The notes beneath the pieces were generated by a model, which ran no database searches, was not told where the DNA came from, and saw only the letters and a program-made list of their open reading frames with translations. Made by a program: the position numbers and the translations under genes. Shown piece by piece: positions 1 to 6,131 of a stretch of 17,186 nucleotides of DNA. The stretch covers positions 1 to 17,186 of the forward strand of contig NZ_JBHOQJ010000048.1 in the NCBI RefSeq assembly GCF_042408365.1, in the 5' to 3' direction. This stretch comes from Thermoflexus sp042408365. GTDB taxonomy: Bacteria; Chloroflexota; Anaerolineae; Thermoflexales; Thermoflexaceae. Each line of letters starts with the position of its first letter. Positions within the stretch are counted from its first letter, which is position 1.

Positions 1-674
1 TGTACTTCGTGTTTGCGCTGCCGGCGCTGGTGCTGGGCCTGTACGCCCAGGCGAAGGTCCAGGCGGCCTACCAGCGGTGGCTGCGGGCGCCGGCCCGGCT
101 GACCGGGCTGGAGGCGGCGCGGCGGCTGCTCCAGACGGCGGGGCTGTACGAGGTGCGCATCGAGGGGACCCCGGGGCCTCTGACGGATCATTATGATCCC
201 GCCAGCCGGACGTTGCGGCTGTCGCCGAGCGTGGCGGGGGTGGCCTCGGTGGCCTCGCTGGCGGTGACGGCCCACGAGGTGGGGCACGCCTTGCAGGATG
301 CGGAGGGCTACTGGGGGCTGCGGGCGCGGGCGGCGCTGGTGCCGGCGGTGAACCTGGGCTCCTGGCTGGGGCCGATCTTGTTCCTGGTGGGCTTTTGGAT
401 GCAGAGCCCGAACTTGGTGTGGGCCGGGGTGTTGTTCTTCTCGGGGGCGGCGGTTTTTGCGTTGGTGACGCTGCCGGTGGAGCTGGATGCGAGCCGGCGG
501 GCGCTGCGGCTGCTGGAGGCGAGCGGGTTGCTGGGGACGGAGGCGGAGCGGGCGGGGGCGCGGCAGGTGCTGGGAGCGGCGGCCCTCACCTATGTGGCGG
601 CGCTGGCCCAGGCCCTCTCCACCTTGGCCTACTACGCCTTCCTCGCCCTCGGCATGCGCCGGTCCCAAGAATAA
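1..674 (+). CDS. YugP-type membrane zinc metallopeptidase, 5' end cut by the window
   Basis: Predicted membrane-bound neutral zinc metallopeptidase of the YugP family (Pfam Zn_peptidase_2). A HEVGH zinc motif lies about 90 residues in, within TAHEVGHALQDAEGY. A first membrane segment is at the N-terminus, two or three follow the motif (around LGSWLGPILFLVGFW and AGVLFFSGAAVFALVTLPVE), and another is near the C-terminus. The frame is already open at base 3, giving YFVFALPALVLGLYAQAKVQ, which resembles YugP N-termini. Bases 1-2 are TG, so the start codon probably begins one base before the window and the GTG at 9 is likely internal. The deduced length of about 224 residues is normal for the family. 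Its substrate is unknown. A strong hairpin follows the stop codon, so this is the last gene of its transcript. Confidence 0.85.
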   Translation, partial: YFVFALPALVLGLYAQAKVQAAYQRWLRAPARLTGLEAARRLLQTAGLYEVRIEGTPGPLTDHYDPASRTLRLSPSVAGVASVASLAVTAHEVGHALQDAEGYWGLRARAALVPAVNLGSWLGPILFLVGFWMQSPNLVWAGVLFFSGAAVFALVTLPVELDASRRALRLLEASGLLGTEAERAGARQVLGAAALTYVAALAQALSTLAYYAFLALGMRRSQE

Positions 675-722
675 CCCGCCGTTCGCTCTGAGCGGCTCCA
701 TCCGCGCTGAGGATTTGCCGTG

Positions 723-756
723 AAATGGGGGCCACCTTCGGTGGCCCCCATTTTTC
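723..756 (+). terminator. Rho-independent terminator after the metallopeptidase gene
   Basis: Perfect inverted repeat with arms at 723-735 and 741-753 (13 bp, loop of five, or 14 bp with loop TTC) followed by a run of five T at 751-755 whose first bases also close the stem. It starts about 50 bases after the metallopeptidase stop codon. A second GC-only inverted repeat (CCCCTCCCCGC at 757-767, GCGGGGAGGGG at 781-791) follows directly but has no T run. The core GGCCACCTTCGGTGGCC recurs in other hairpins of this window. Confidence 0.8.
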
Positions 757-878
757 CCCCTCCCCGCCGCCCAAGGAGCAGCGGGGAGGGGAGAAGAGGC
801 CATCGATCCCTCCTCGGGATATTCCCAGAATTTGTGGGCAAAGTGCTCAACGCTGATGGAGGTGCCTGTAAAGCAATT

Positions 879-894
879 GGCGAAGCCATTCGCC
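879..894 (-). terminator. Possible weak terminator after the cytochrome c gene
   Basis: A 6-bp stem GGCGAA/TTCGCC with a four-base loop sits 20 bases beyond the stop codon of the minus-strand cytochrome gene. On that strand it is followed by AATTGCTTTA, a poor U tract. It is the only hairpin close to the end of the nos operon, so it is listed as a candidate only. Confidence 0.25.
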
Positions 895-913
895 CTATAG
901 GCCTCCTTTCAGC

Positions 914-1339
914 CTACGGTTGGTGAGGGTTGAAGGCGCGGATGAAGGCGATGATGTCCGCCAGGTCCTGATCGGTGAGGGCCGGGTTGCCGCCCTTCGG
1001 CGGCATATCCACCCCCGTGGTGTTCGCCGGATCCGCCGCCGGCCGCCCCTTCTTGATGAACTCCAGCAACTGGGCGTCCGTCTGTTGCTTCACAAAAACA
1101 CTGGTGGTCAAATCCTTCCCCAAACCGGGAAGCCCCTTCGCATCCGGCCCATGGCACGAGGCACATGTGCTCAGGAACAATTCTTTCCCTTTCCCGGGGT
1201 CTCCCTTCAAGGCCGCAGGAGTCGCTCCACCGCCCGCCGGAGCACCCGCAGGCGCTCCCCCTCCGCATCCGCTGACGATCAACGCCAGAAGGAGAAACCC
1301 GAGCCCTAGGATCTCCCACCGCACACTATGGGACATCAT
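914..1339 (-). CDS. Lipoprotein cytochrome c, class I monoheme, nos-associated
   Basis: Small c-type cytochrome of 141 residues. A lipoprotein signal peptide ends in VSGC with the lipidated Cys at about 25, then a Gly/Ala/Pro-rich linker reaches about residue 45. The heme-attachment motif CASCH is at 59-63 and the probable distal Met ligand at 112 (VDMPP), in the usual order for a Cytochrome_CBB3/class I fold. It is the last gene of the nos cluster, so the inferred role is to pass electrons from the respiratory chain to the CuA site of NosZ on the outer membrane face. The start ATG at 1339 has AGGAGG six bases upstream; a second ATG follows at once. It lies 157 bases after nosL and could have a promoter of its own, but none is clear. 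Clade II nos clusters often carry such cytochromes and usually lack nosR; no nosR is seen in this window. Confidence 0.88.
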   Translation of the reverse strand: MMSHSVRWEILGLGFLLLALIVSGCGGGAPAGAPAGGGATPAALKGDPGKGKELFLSTCASCHGPDAKGLPGLGKDLTTSVFVKQQTDAQLLEFIKKGRPAADPANTTGVDMPPKGGNPALTDQDLADIIAFIRAFNPHQP

Positions 1340-1496
1340 CAGCTTCCTCCTGAAAAAGTTTAGCTTTTTGAGGCCATACGGCCCGCTCGGACCTCTTTAT
1401 GGAATTTTACGCGCTCTGCCTTCCACACCTTAAAGATATAGCTGATGTCCGCTCTCTTTTCATCTAACAAAGCAAATCCCCTCCCCCACCAAACCC

Positions 1497-1961
1497 CTAC
1501 GGTCCGTGGGAGTGCGAGCCGTGAGGTGGTTGTGTCTCCTGAAGGACCCGTGCCCAATCTTTCATCTCACCGCCATGCTCCCGGGCGAACGCTTCAGCTC
1601 GTGAGCGATCGGAGAAAGCCACCAGGCCATATCCCATAGGTGAAGGGATGTTCGGGGACTGGACGAAGAACGCCTGAGCGGCATCGATCCAGGCACGGGT
1701 TTCATAATCATGCACGTAGAAGGCGGCGACCTCCTCCGAATGCTTGCGATGGTAAACCACCATATCCCCAATGTCATCAAAGAGGCGCGCCTGGCCGCCC
1801 CGCGTGACGTAGGCCGCAGCGAAGCGCGGATCGTTGATGATCATCCCGCATTCCACGCATATCTCCTTCCCATAAGCGATATCCGGCGGTTGTGGCCCGG
1901 AAGACCGGACGCACGCCGCCGACAACGACAGGAGCACCAATAGCCCATAAATCCAGCGCAT
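1497..1961 (-). CDS. nosL: NosL copper chaperone lipoprotein
   Basis: NosL delivers Cu(I) during assembly of nitrous oxide reductase. The signal peptide MRWIYGLLVLLSLSAAC ends in a lipobox with Cys17. The family motif CVECGM follows at 35-40 (Cys35, Cys38 and Met40 as likely Cu(I) ligands), then INDPRFAAAYV and LFDDIGDMVVY, both typical of NosL. The frame is open up to 2054, but the start at 1961 is chosen because AGGAG lies just upstream and the lipoprotein signal begins there. The 154 residues fall within the usual NosL range. The C-terminus HGSHSHGP is His-rich and may be an extra metal site. The gene is 67 bases after nosY and 157 bases before the cytochrome gene. Confidence 0.93.
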   Translation of the reverse strand: MRWIYGLLVLLSLSAACVRSSGPQPPDIAYGKEICVECGMIINDPRFAAAYVTRGGQARLFDDIGDMVVYHRKHSEEVAAFYVHDYETRAWIDAAQAFFVQSPNIPSPMGYGLVAFSDRSRAEAFAREHGGEMKDWARVLQETQPPHGSHSHGP

Positions 1962-2028
1962 CGGTTCTCCTTTTCGCAGACGGATGACATATAACTTTTC
2001 CCCTACCGCCAAAATAGTGGGGGAAGCG

Positions 2029-2868
2029 CTAGAGTCCAGAGTCCCGCAGCCCATAGAAGCGCAGCGCCGCGATCAGGAAGGCTAGGACAAGCCAGATCCC
2101 CATCGCCCCGAGGAGCATCGGCCCCAGGGCCTCCCCATAGGTCCGCCAGGCGAACCAACCCGCCGGGCCCAGGAGGTCCGGCGATCCATTCAGCAAGACC
2201 ATCGCCAGGATCCGGAAGGTGTGGAGGGGGTTCAACAGCGCCAACCACCAAAGCCACGCTGCAGGCATCGGGATCGCCCATGCCAACCCCATGAGGGTCA
2301 AATCGGTCAGAAAGACGCCGACCATCCAGACGATCAACGCGATCCCCAGCGCAGTGCTCTGACGTCGCAGGTGGACACCGATGGCCATCCCGATCCCATA
2401 AGCGATCCAGGCCAGCAACGTCGCGCCGATCGCTAGGCCCGCATAGCGCTCGACCTCCTCAACGCCACCCATGCCCCCTCCCAGCCCGATCCCCAACCCG
2501 GCGACCCCAAATCCCAGCACCATCGCCGCGACCAGGGCCAGGGCACCACCCACCGCTTTCGCAAGGAACACCTGGGCCCGTGAGACCGGATACGAAAGCA
2601 AATAAGCCAGCGTTCCGCTCTCCCGTTCCGCTGCCCAGGTCAACGTCCCCAGGCCCAGGCCCATCAGGGAGGCCAGCAGCGCGGAGAGGTTCACCAGCGC
2701 CGCCGCCGTCCGACCGAAGCCGGCCAGGCCGATGTAACCTGAGCCGATCATGGAGAAAGCGGCCAGAGCCAGCGCGATCGCTGCGAAGCTCCCCGTCGTG
2801 ATAACAAACCAGCGGCTTCGAAGGGCTTCCCGCCCCTCTTTGCGGATCAGCAACCCCCATACGCTCAT
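2029..2868 (-). CDS. nosY: NosY, permease of the Nos ABC maturation complex
   Basis: Integral membrane subunit of the NosDFY complex, which is needed to build the copper-sulfur centre of NosZ. The 279-residue product, close to the usual NosY length, starts MSVWGLLIRKEGREALRSRW, a short cytoplasmic helix like those of ABC-2 type permeases. About six hydrophobic segments follow. The stretch TWAAERESGTLAYLLSYPVS is the conserved cytoplasmic region of ABC-2/NosY permeases that contacts the ATPase, and NPLHTFRI near the C-terminal third is also typical. The start at 2868 is preceded by GGAGG with six bases spacing; an in-frame ATG at 2973 lacks a ribosome site. A 117-base gap containing a hairpin separates it from the NosD-NosF gene. 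Confidence 0.92.
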   Translation of the reverse strand: MSVWGLLIRKEGREALRSRWFVITTGSFAAIALALAAFSMIGSGYIGLAGFGRTAAALVNLSALLASLMGLGLGTLTWAAERESGTLAYLLSYPVSRAQVFLAKAVGGALALVAAMVLGFGVAGLGIGLGGGMGGVEEVERYAGLAIGATLLAWIAYGIGMAIGVHLRRQSTALGIALIVWMVGVFLTDLTLMGLAWAIPMPAAWLWWLALLNPLHTFRILAMVLLNGSPDLLGPAGWFAWRTYGEALGPMLLGAMGIWLVLAFLIAALRFYGLRDSGL

Positions 2869-2946
2869 CCCACGCCTCCGTACCCCGCACAAACGCAGGC
2901 CTGCATGTCTTCCGCAGTCTGTCAGATCGCTCTTTGCAGGAAGGGA

Positions 2947-2987
2947 AAAGCCTCCGCCCTCCTCTTGAAACATGAGGCGAAGCCTTT
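2947..2987 (-). terminator. Hairpin in the nosDF-nosY gap, possible attenuator
   Basis: Imperfect stem with arms at 2976-2987 and 2947-2958: 12 positions with one mismatch and one G-T pair, loop of 17 bases. The first arm overlaps the nosDF stop codon. On the minus strand the second arm ends in TTTT followed by CCC, a short and weak U run. It could lower transcription of nosY, nosL and the cytochrome gene relative to nosDF, or protect the 3' end of the nosDF message. Neither role is shown. Confidence 0.35.
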
Positions 2988-5199
2988 ATTTGTCCTCAGC
3001 CTCCCATTCCATGTCCCACACCGGGATCCCCGCTTCCCAAAGGTGGCGGACGGGCACCAGCTTGCGATCCGCGGGGACGGAGAGGAGCAGCCCGTGGCCG
3101 TTGGCGATGGGACGATACCCTGCCTCCTCCAACGCGCGGCGCGCCCGGTTCAGGTCCGCCGGCGGCAGGCTCAGTCGAAGCTGGACCCGCAGGCCGACCG
3201 CGCTCGTCAAGCCCTCCGGCGGGATCTCCGCGACCGCCCGTCCGGCCTGCATCACCAGCACGCGATCCGCCAAGCTCTGCACCTCCTCCAGACGGTGGGA
3301 GCTGAACAGCAAGGTCTTCCCCTGAGCTTTCAATGCTCGTAACCAACTTAACCACTCGGTCCGGGCCGCCAGATCCAGATTGGCCGTGGGCTCGTCCAGC
3401 AGCAGGATGGGGGGATCCCCCATCAGGGCTAAGGCCAGGGCAACCCGTTGCTTCAATCCCCCCGAAAGGGTCCGCACGCTTTGATCCAAATAAGGCATCA
3501 ACCCAAACATCTGTGCTTTCGTCAGATCCACCGGCACGCCCCGCAATGCGGCGAAAAACTGCAGGGTCTCCTTCACCGTCCAGTTGTAGAAGGCCAGCTC
3601 TTGAGGCACATAACCGATCCATCGCCGGACCGCTGGCCCTTCCTTTCGGACATCGCGGCCGGCCACCCGGATGGTGCCTTCATAGTCCAGCAGACCCAGG
3701 ATGCAGCGCAGGGTGGTGGTCTTCCCAGCCCCGTTCGGTCCCCACAGGGCGACCGCCTCGCCCGGCCGCACGCGGAGATCCACCCCCTGCACCGCCCAGA
3801 TCCGGCCGAACCGCTTGCGCAGGCCCCGAACTTCCAGGATGGCCTCGGGGGCCTCACCGGACTCCACTTTTCGGGGAGCGCGGAAGCGGCGGCGAAGCCA
3901 GCCCCACCATGCGGCGGCCATCCCGATCCCTCCAAGCCCGAACCCAATCCACCCACCCGCATGCTTCGAAGTCCCACTCTGCAGACGGACGGGCGGCCGG
4001 ATCTTAGGGGTGGGATCCTCCAGGCGGATCCGGGGTTCGAAGAAGGGGGCCAGAAGCGCAGCGGTCTCTAGGGCTTGAACCACCGGTGTGCCCCAGAACA
4101 GGCGAAGCGAGGGGACCTGATCCACAAGGGCTTCGAACACCCGGCGGGGGCGATAGGGGACATCCCCGATCCCATCGCCGTCCCCATCGAAGCCCGCGTA
4201 ATCGCTCCAGAAATTCCCCCGCCAATCGTTGGCCATCAGATCCCCCTCCCCCTGCGTTGCCGCCTGCTGCTCGTTCTCCCAGAACACGTTCTCCTGGAAC
4301 ACCACCCCGCGCACCATCGGCAAGGCCAACACCCCAATCCCGTTGTATGCGATGACGTTGCGAACGAAACGAACAGGTGATCCCTCCGATCGGGGCGTGT
4401 TGTCCAGAAACACCGCCGCGGTGTTGTCCAGAAAGAGGTTCCCCTCCACACGGATCCCATCACTGTCCTTGAAGGCCAGGCCATAGCCGCTGGGGCCCCG
4501 TTGTTGAAGAAAGCGGTTGTGCTGGAAGGTGATATCCCGGCTATACATGACATAAGTGCCCACGAAATTGCCTTGCAGGATGTTCCCCTCAACGGAACTC
4601 CCCGTGCAATACATATAGTGGATGCCGTAACGTCCGTTCACGAACCGATTGCCCCGCAGCACCGAGCGGTCGGAGAACCAGATGATGACATCGCGACCCC
4701 GCAGGGTTTGGTTCCCCTCGATCCACGCATCCGGGCTATACCACAGGCGGATCGTATCCCCACGGTCCGCCTCCGGGACATCCAGGCCGACGATCGTATT
4801 GTCCCGGATGCGAGCCCGCGGGGAATCTTTGAGATAGATCCCGAACAGAACTTCCTCCAGGCGGTTATGCTCCAGGGTCACATCGGAGGCCCCTTCCACC
4901 AGGATCCCGGCATCCTCATGCTCCAGGGAGCGGCCGGAGTTCCGGAGCACAAACCCGCGCACGGTGACGTGGGGGGCTGCAATGCGAAGCACAGTGCCCT
5001 GGCCCCGGCCATCCAGCACCGGCCAGTCGATCCCGATCAGTGTCAGGGGTTTGTCGATGAGAAGGGGTCCGTAGTAAACCCCGCCCCGAACCTCCAGGGC
5101 CGCCCCCGGCGGGGCGGCCGCGATGGCCTCCTGGAGCGTGCGGTCGGGATCCTCCGGCGTGACTACGATCAGGGTCCAGAGGACCAGAGCCAGGATCAT
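2986..5199 (-). CDS. nosDF: NosD-NosF fusion: extracytoplasmic beta-helix joined to ABC ATPase
   Basis: One 737-residue reading frame joins two Nos maturation proteins that are normally separate. Residues 1-13 are a short hydrophobic signal or anchor. Residues about 20-390 are NosD: a right-handed beta-helix of CASH/NosD repeats with YGIHYMYCTGSSVEGN near 191-205 and NFWSDYAGFDGDGDGIGDVP at 329-348. Residues about 415-435 form a transmembrane helix followed by RRRFRAPRK, a positive-inside signal. Residues 453-737 are the NosF ATPase with Walker A GPNGAGKT (487-494), Q-loop VPQE (531-534), signature LSGGLKQR (578-585), Walker B ILLLDEP (598-604) and H-loop His635. The predicted topology is consistent: NosD outside, ATPase inside. 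The start ATG overlaps the previous stop codon as ATGA, with AGGAG upstream. Both halves keep their key motifs and I see no frameshift. NosY follows. Confidence 0.93.
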   Translation of the reverse strand: MILALVLWTLIVVTPEDPDRTLQEAIAAAPPGAALEVRGGVYYGPLLIDKPLTLIGIDWPVLDGRGQGTVLRIAAPHVTVRGFVLRNSGRSLEHEDAGILVEGASDVTLEHNRLEEVLFGIYLKDSPRARIRDNTIVGLDVPEADRGDTIRLWYSPDAWIEGNQTLRGRDVIIWFSDRSVLRGNRFVNGRYGIHYMYCTGSSVEGNILQGNFVGTYVMYSRDITFQHNRFLQQRGPSGYGLAFKDSDGIRVEGNLFLDNTAAVFLDNTPRSEGSPVRFVRNVIAYNGIGVLALPMVRGVVFQENVFWENEQQAATQGEGDLMANDWRGNFWSDYAGFDGDGDGIGDVPYRPRRVFEALVDQVPSLRLFWGTPVVQALETAALLAPFFEPRIRLEDPTPKIRPPVRLQSGTSKHAGGWIGFGLGGIGMAAAWWGWLRRRFRAPRKVESGEAPEAILEVRGLRKRFGRIWAVQGVDLRVRPGEAVALWGPNGAGKTTTLRCILGLLDYEGTIRVAGRDVRKEGPAVRRWIGYVPQELAFYNWTVKETLQFFAALRGVPVDLTKAQMFGLMPYLDQSVRTLSGGLKQRVALALALMGDPPILLLDEPTANLDLAARTEWLSWLRALKAQGKTLLFSSHRLEEVQSLADRVLVMQAGRAVAEIPPEGLTSAVGLRVQLRLSLPPADLNRARRALEEAGYRPIANGHGLLLSVPADRKLVPVRHLWEAGIPVWDMEWEAEDK

Positions 5200-5852
5200 G
5201 CGCGGGCCTCTCCTGGAACTAAGGTGAGGGGTCCGATCCGCAAGGATTGATGCCTCTCCATCGCCGTGCGGACCGCCCGGCGGAAGTGGAGGCCGATGGC
5301 GATCATGATGGAGGCCGCCAGGGCCATCCAGAACCCAACCTGGAGCTCGGCCACGGTCCGGAACTGGCCCACCACCCCGGTGCCGATCAGGGGCGGCGTG
5401 AAGGGCGGAAGCCGTAACGGGGCATTGGGATCCAGATCATGGCCGTATCGATAGAGCCAATAGTACATATCCGCCAGGAAGATGATGGGAAAGAGCATCG
5501 CCGGGAGGGCCATCACGGCCATCCAGCGGCGGCGGGTGAAGGCCAGGGCCTCGCCCAGCAGCGCGGCGGCGCCGATGGCCAGCGGGGCGAGGAACCGCTC
5601 CACCTGAGCGGCCTCGTGGAGCTTCTTCATCCCGATGTAGTGATTCAGATTGTCCACCTCGTTCACATCGCCAGCCAAATGGGTCACATAGATATCCACC
5701 CGCAGACCCCCGGGATATTGAGGGGCCTGAAGGGTCATTCGCCAGTAAGGGAAGAGCAGGGACAAGAGAAGGAGCCAAGAGGCCGCGATGAAAAAGGCCC
5801 GCGGCAGCCGGAAAGGGTCCTCGCCCAGCCAGCGGTTCAATCGTTCGATCAT
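5196..5852 (-). CDS. Nos-associated four-helix membrane protein (NosB position)
   Basis: Polytopic membrane protein of 218 residues with hydrophobic segments at about 18-36, 86-105, 109-128 and 170-189. With the N-terminus inside, both long loops (37-85 and 129-169) face outward. The first loop holds QAPQYPGGLRVDIYV and NLNHYIGMKKLHE, motifs I associate with proteins encoded in clade II nos clusters. His71, Met75 and His79 could bind metal, but this is inference. Clade II clusters commonly encode a membrane protein called NosB beside nosZ; this gene is in that place, but I cannot confirm homology from sequence alone, so no symbol is given. The start ATG has GAGGTG five bases upstream. It overlaps nosDF by ATGA, which suggests coupled translation. 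It appears to be the first gene of the maturation transcript. Confidence 0.8.
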   Translation of the reverse strand: MIERLNRWLGEDPFRLPRAFFIAASWLLLLSLLFPYWRMTLQAPQYPGGLRVDIYVTHLAGDVNEVDNLNHYIGMKKLHEAAQVERFLAPLAIGAAALLGEALAFTRRRWMAVMALPAMLFPIIFLADMYYWLYRYGHDLDPNAPLRLPPFTPPLIGTGVVGQFRTVAELQVGFWMALAASIMIAIGLHFRRAVRTAMERHQSLRIGPLTLVPGEARA

Positions 5853-5881
5853 CGCCCACCTCGGTCATTCCGTAGAATCTT

Positions 5882-5911
5882 TTTACACCGTGAATGAATG
5901 TGGACTGTCAC
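5882..5911 (-). promoter_or_regulatory. Candidate promoter for the nos maturation genes
   Basis: On the minus strand GTGACA (5906-5911) and TGTAAA (5882-5887) are separated by 18 bases and resemble -35 and -10 boxes. They lie 30-59 bases before the membrane-protein start. A promoter is expected here because nosZ ends in a terminator upstream. The boxes are imperfect and no FNR-like palindrome was seen beside them. Confidence 0.3.
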
Positions 5912-5992
5912 GCGGGATGGTCTCCTCACTCCAAAGGATGTAGATGGCACCGGCAGTCCTGCGAGTGCGACCACCCCATCCCCAGGGGCCGC

Positions 5993-6027
5993 CATATAGG
6001 GGCACCCCCAAGGGGTGCCCCTATATG
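5993..6027. repeat. Perfect 16-bp palindrome with three-base loop
   Basis: The arms at 5993-6008 and 6012-6027 are perfect reverse complements (CATATAGGGGCACCCC) around the loop CAA. It lies in the 279-base gap between nosZ and the maturation genes, beyond the nosZ terminator. It has no T run on either strand, so it does not look like a simple terminator. Short palindromes of this build are often dispersed repeats. No second copy exists in this window. Confidence 0.75.
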
Positions 6028-6085
6028 CCCACACCCCACAGGATTTCACAGATTGGGATGACCCCTATGATCCGAATTCAATCCC

Positions 6086-6118
6086 GAAAAAGGGGAGCGG
6101 CCGAAAACGCCGCTCCCC
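6086..6118 (-). terminator. Rho-independent terminator of nosZ
   Basis: Arms GGGGAGCGGC (6092-6101) and GCCGCTCCCC (6109-6118) form a perfect 10-bp stem with a seven-base loop. On the minus strand the stem is followed directly by five T (6091-6087). The stem begins 14 bases after the nosZ stop codon. This is a convincing terminator and implies that nosZ is transcribed alone or with only partial readthrough. Confidence 0.85.
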
Positions 6119-6131
6119 CGCAAGCCTTCTC

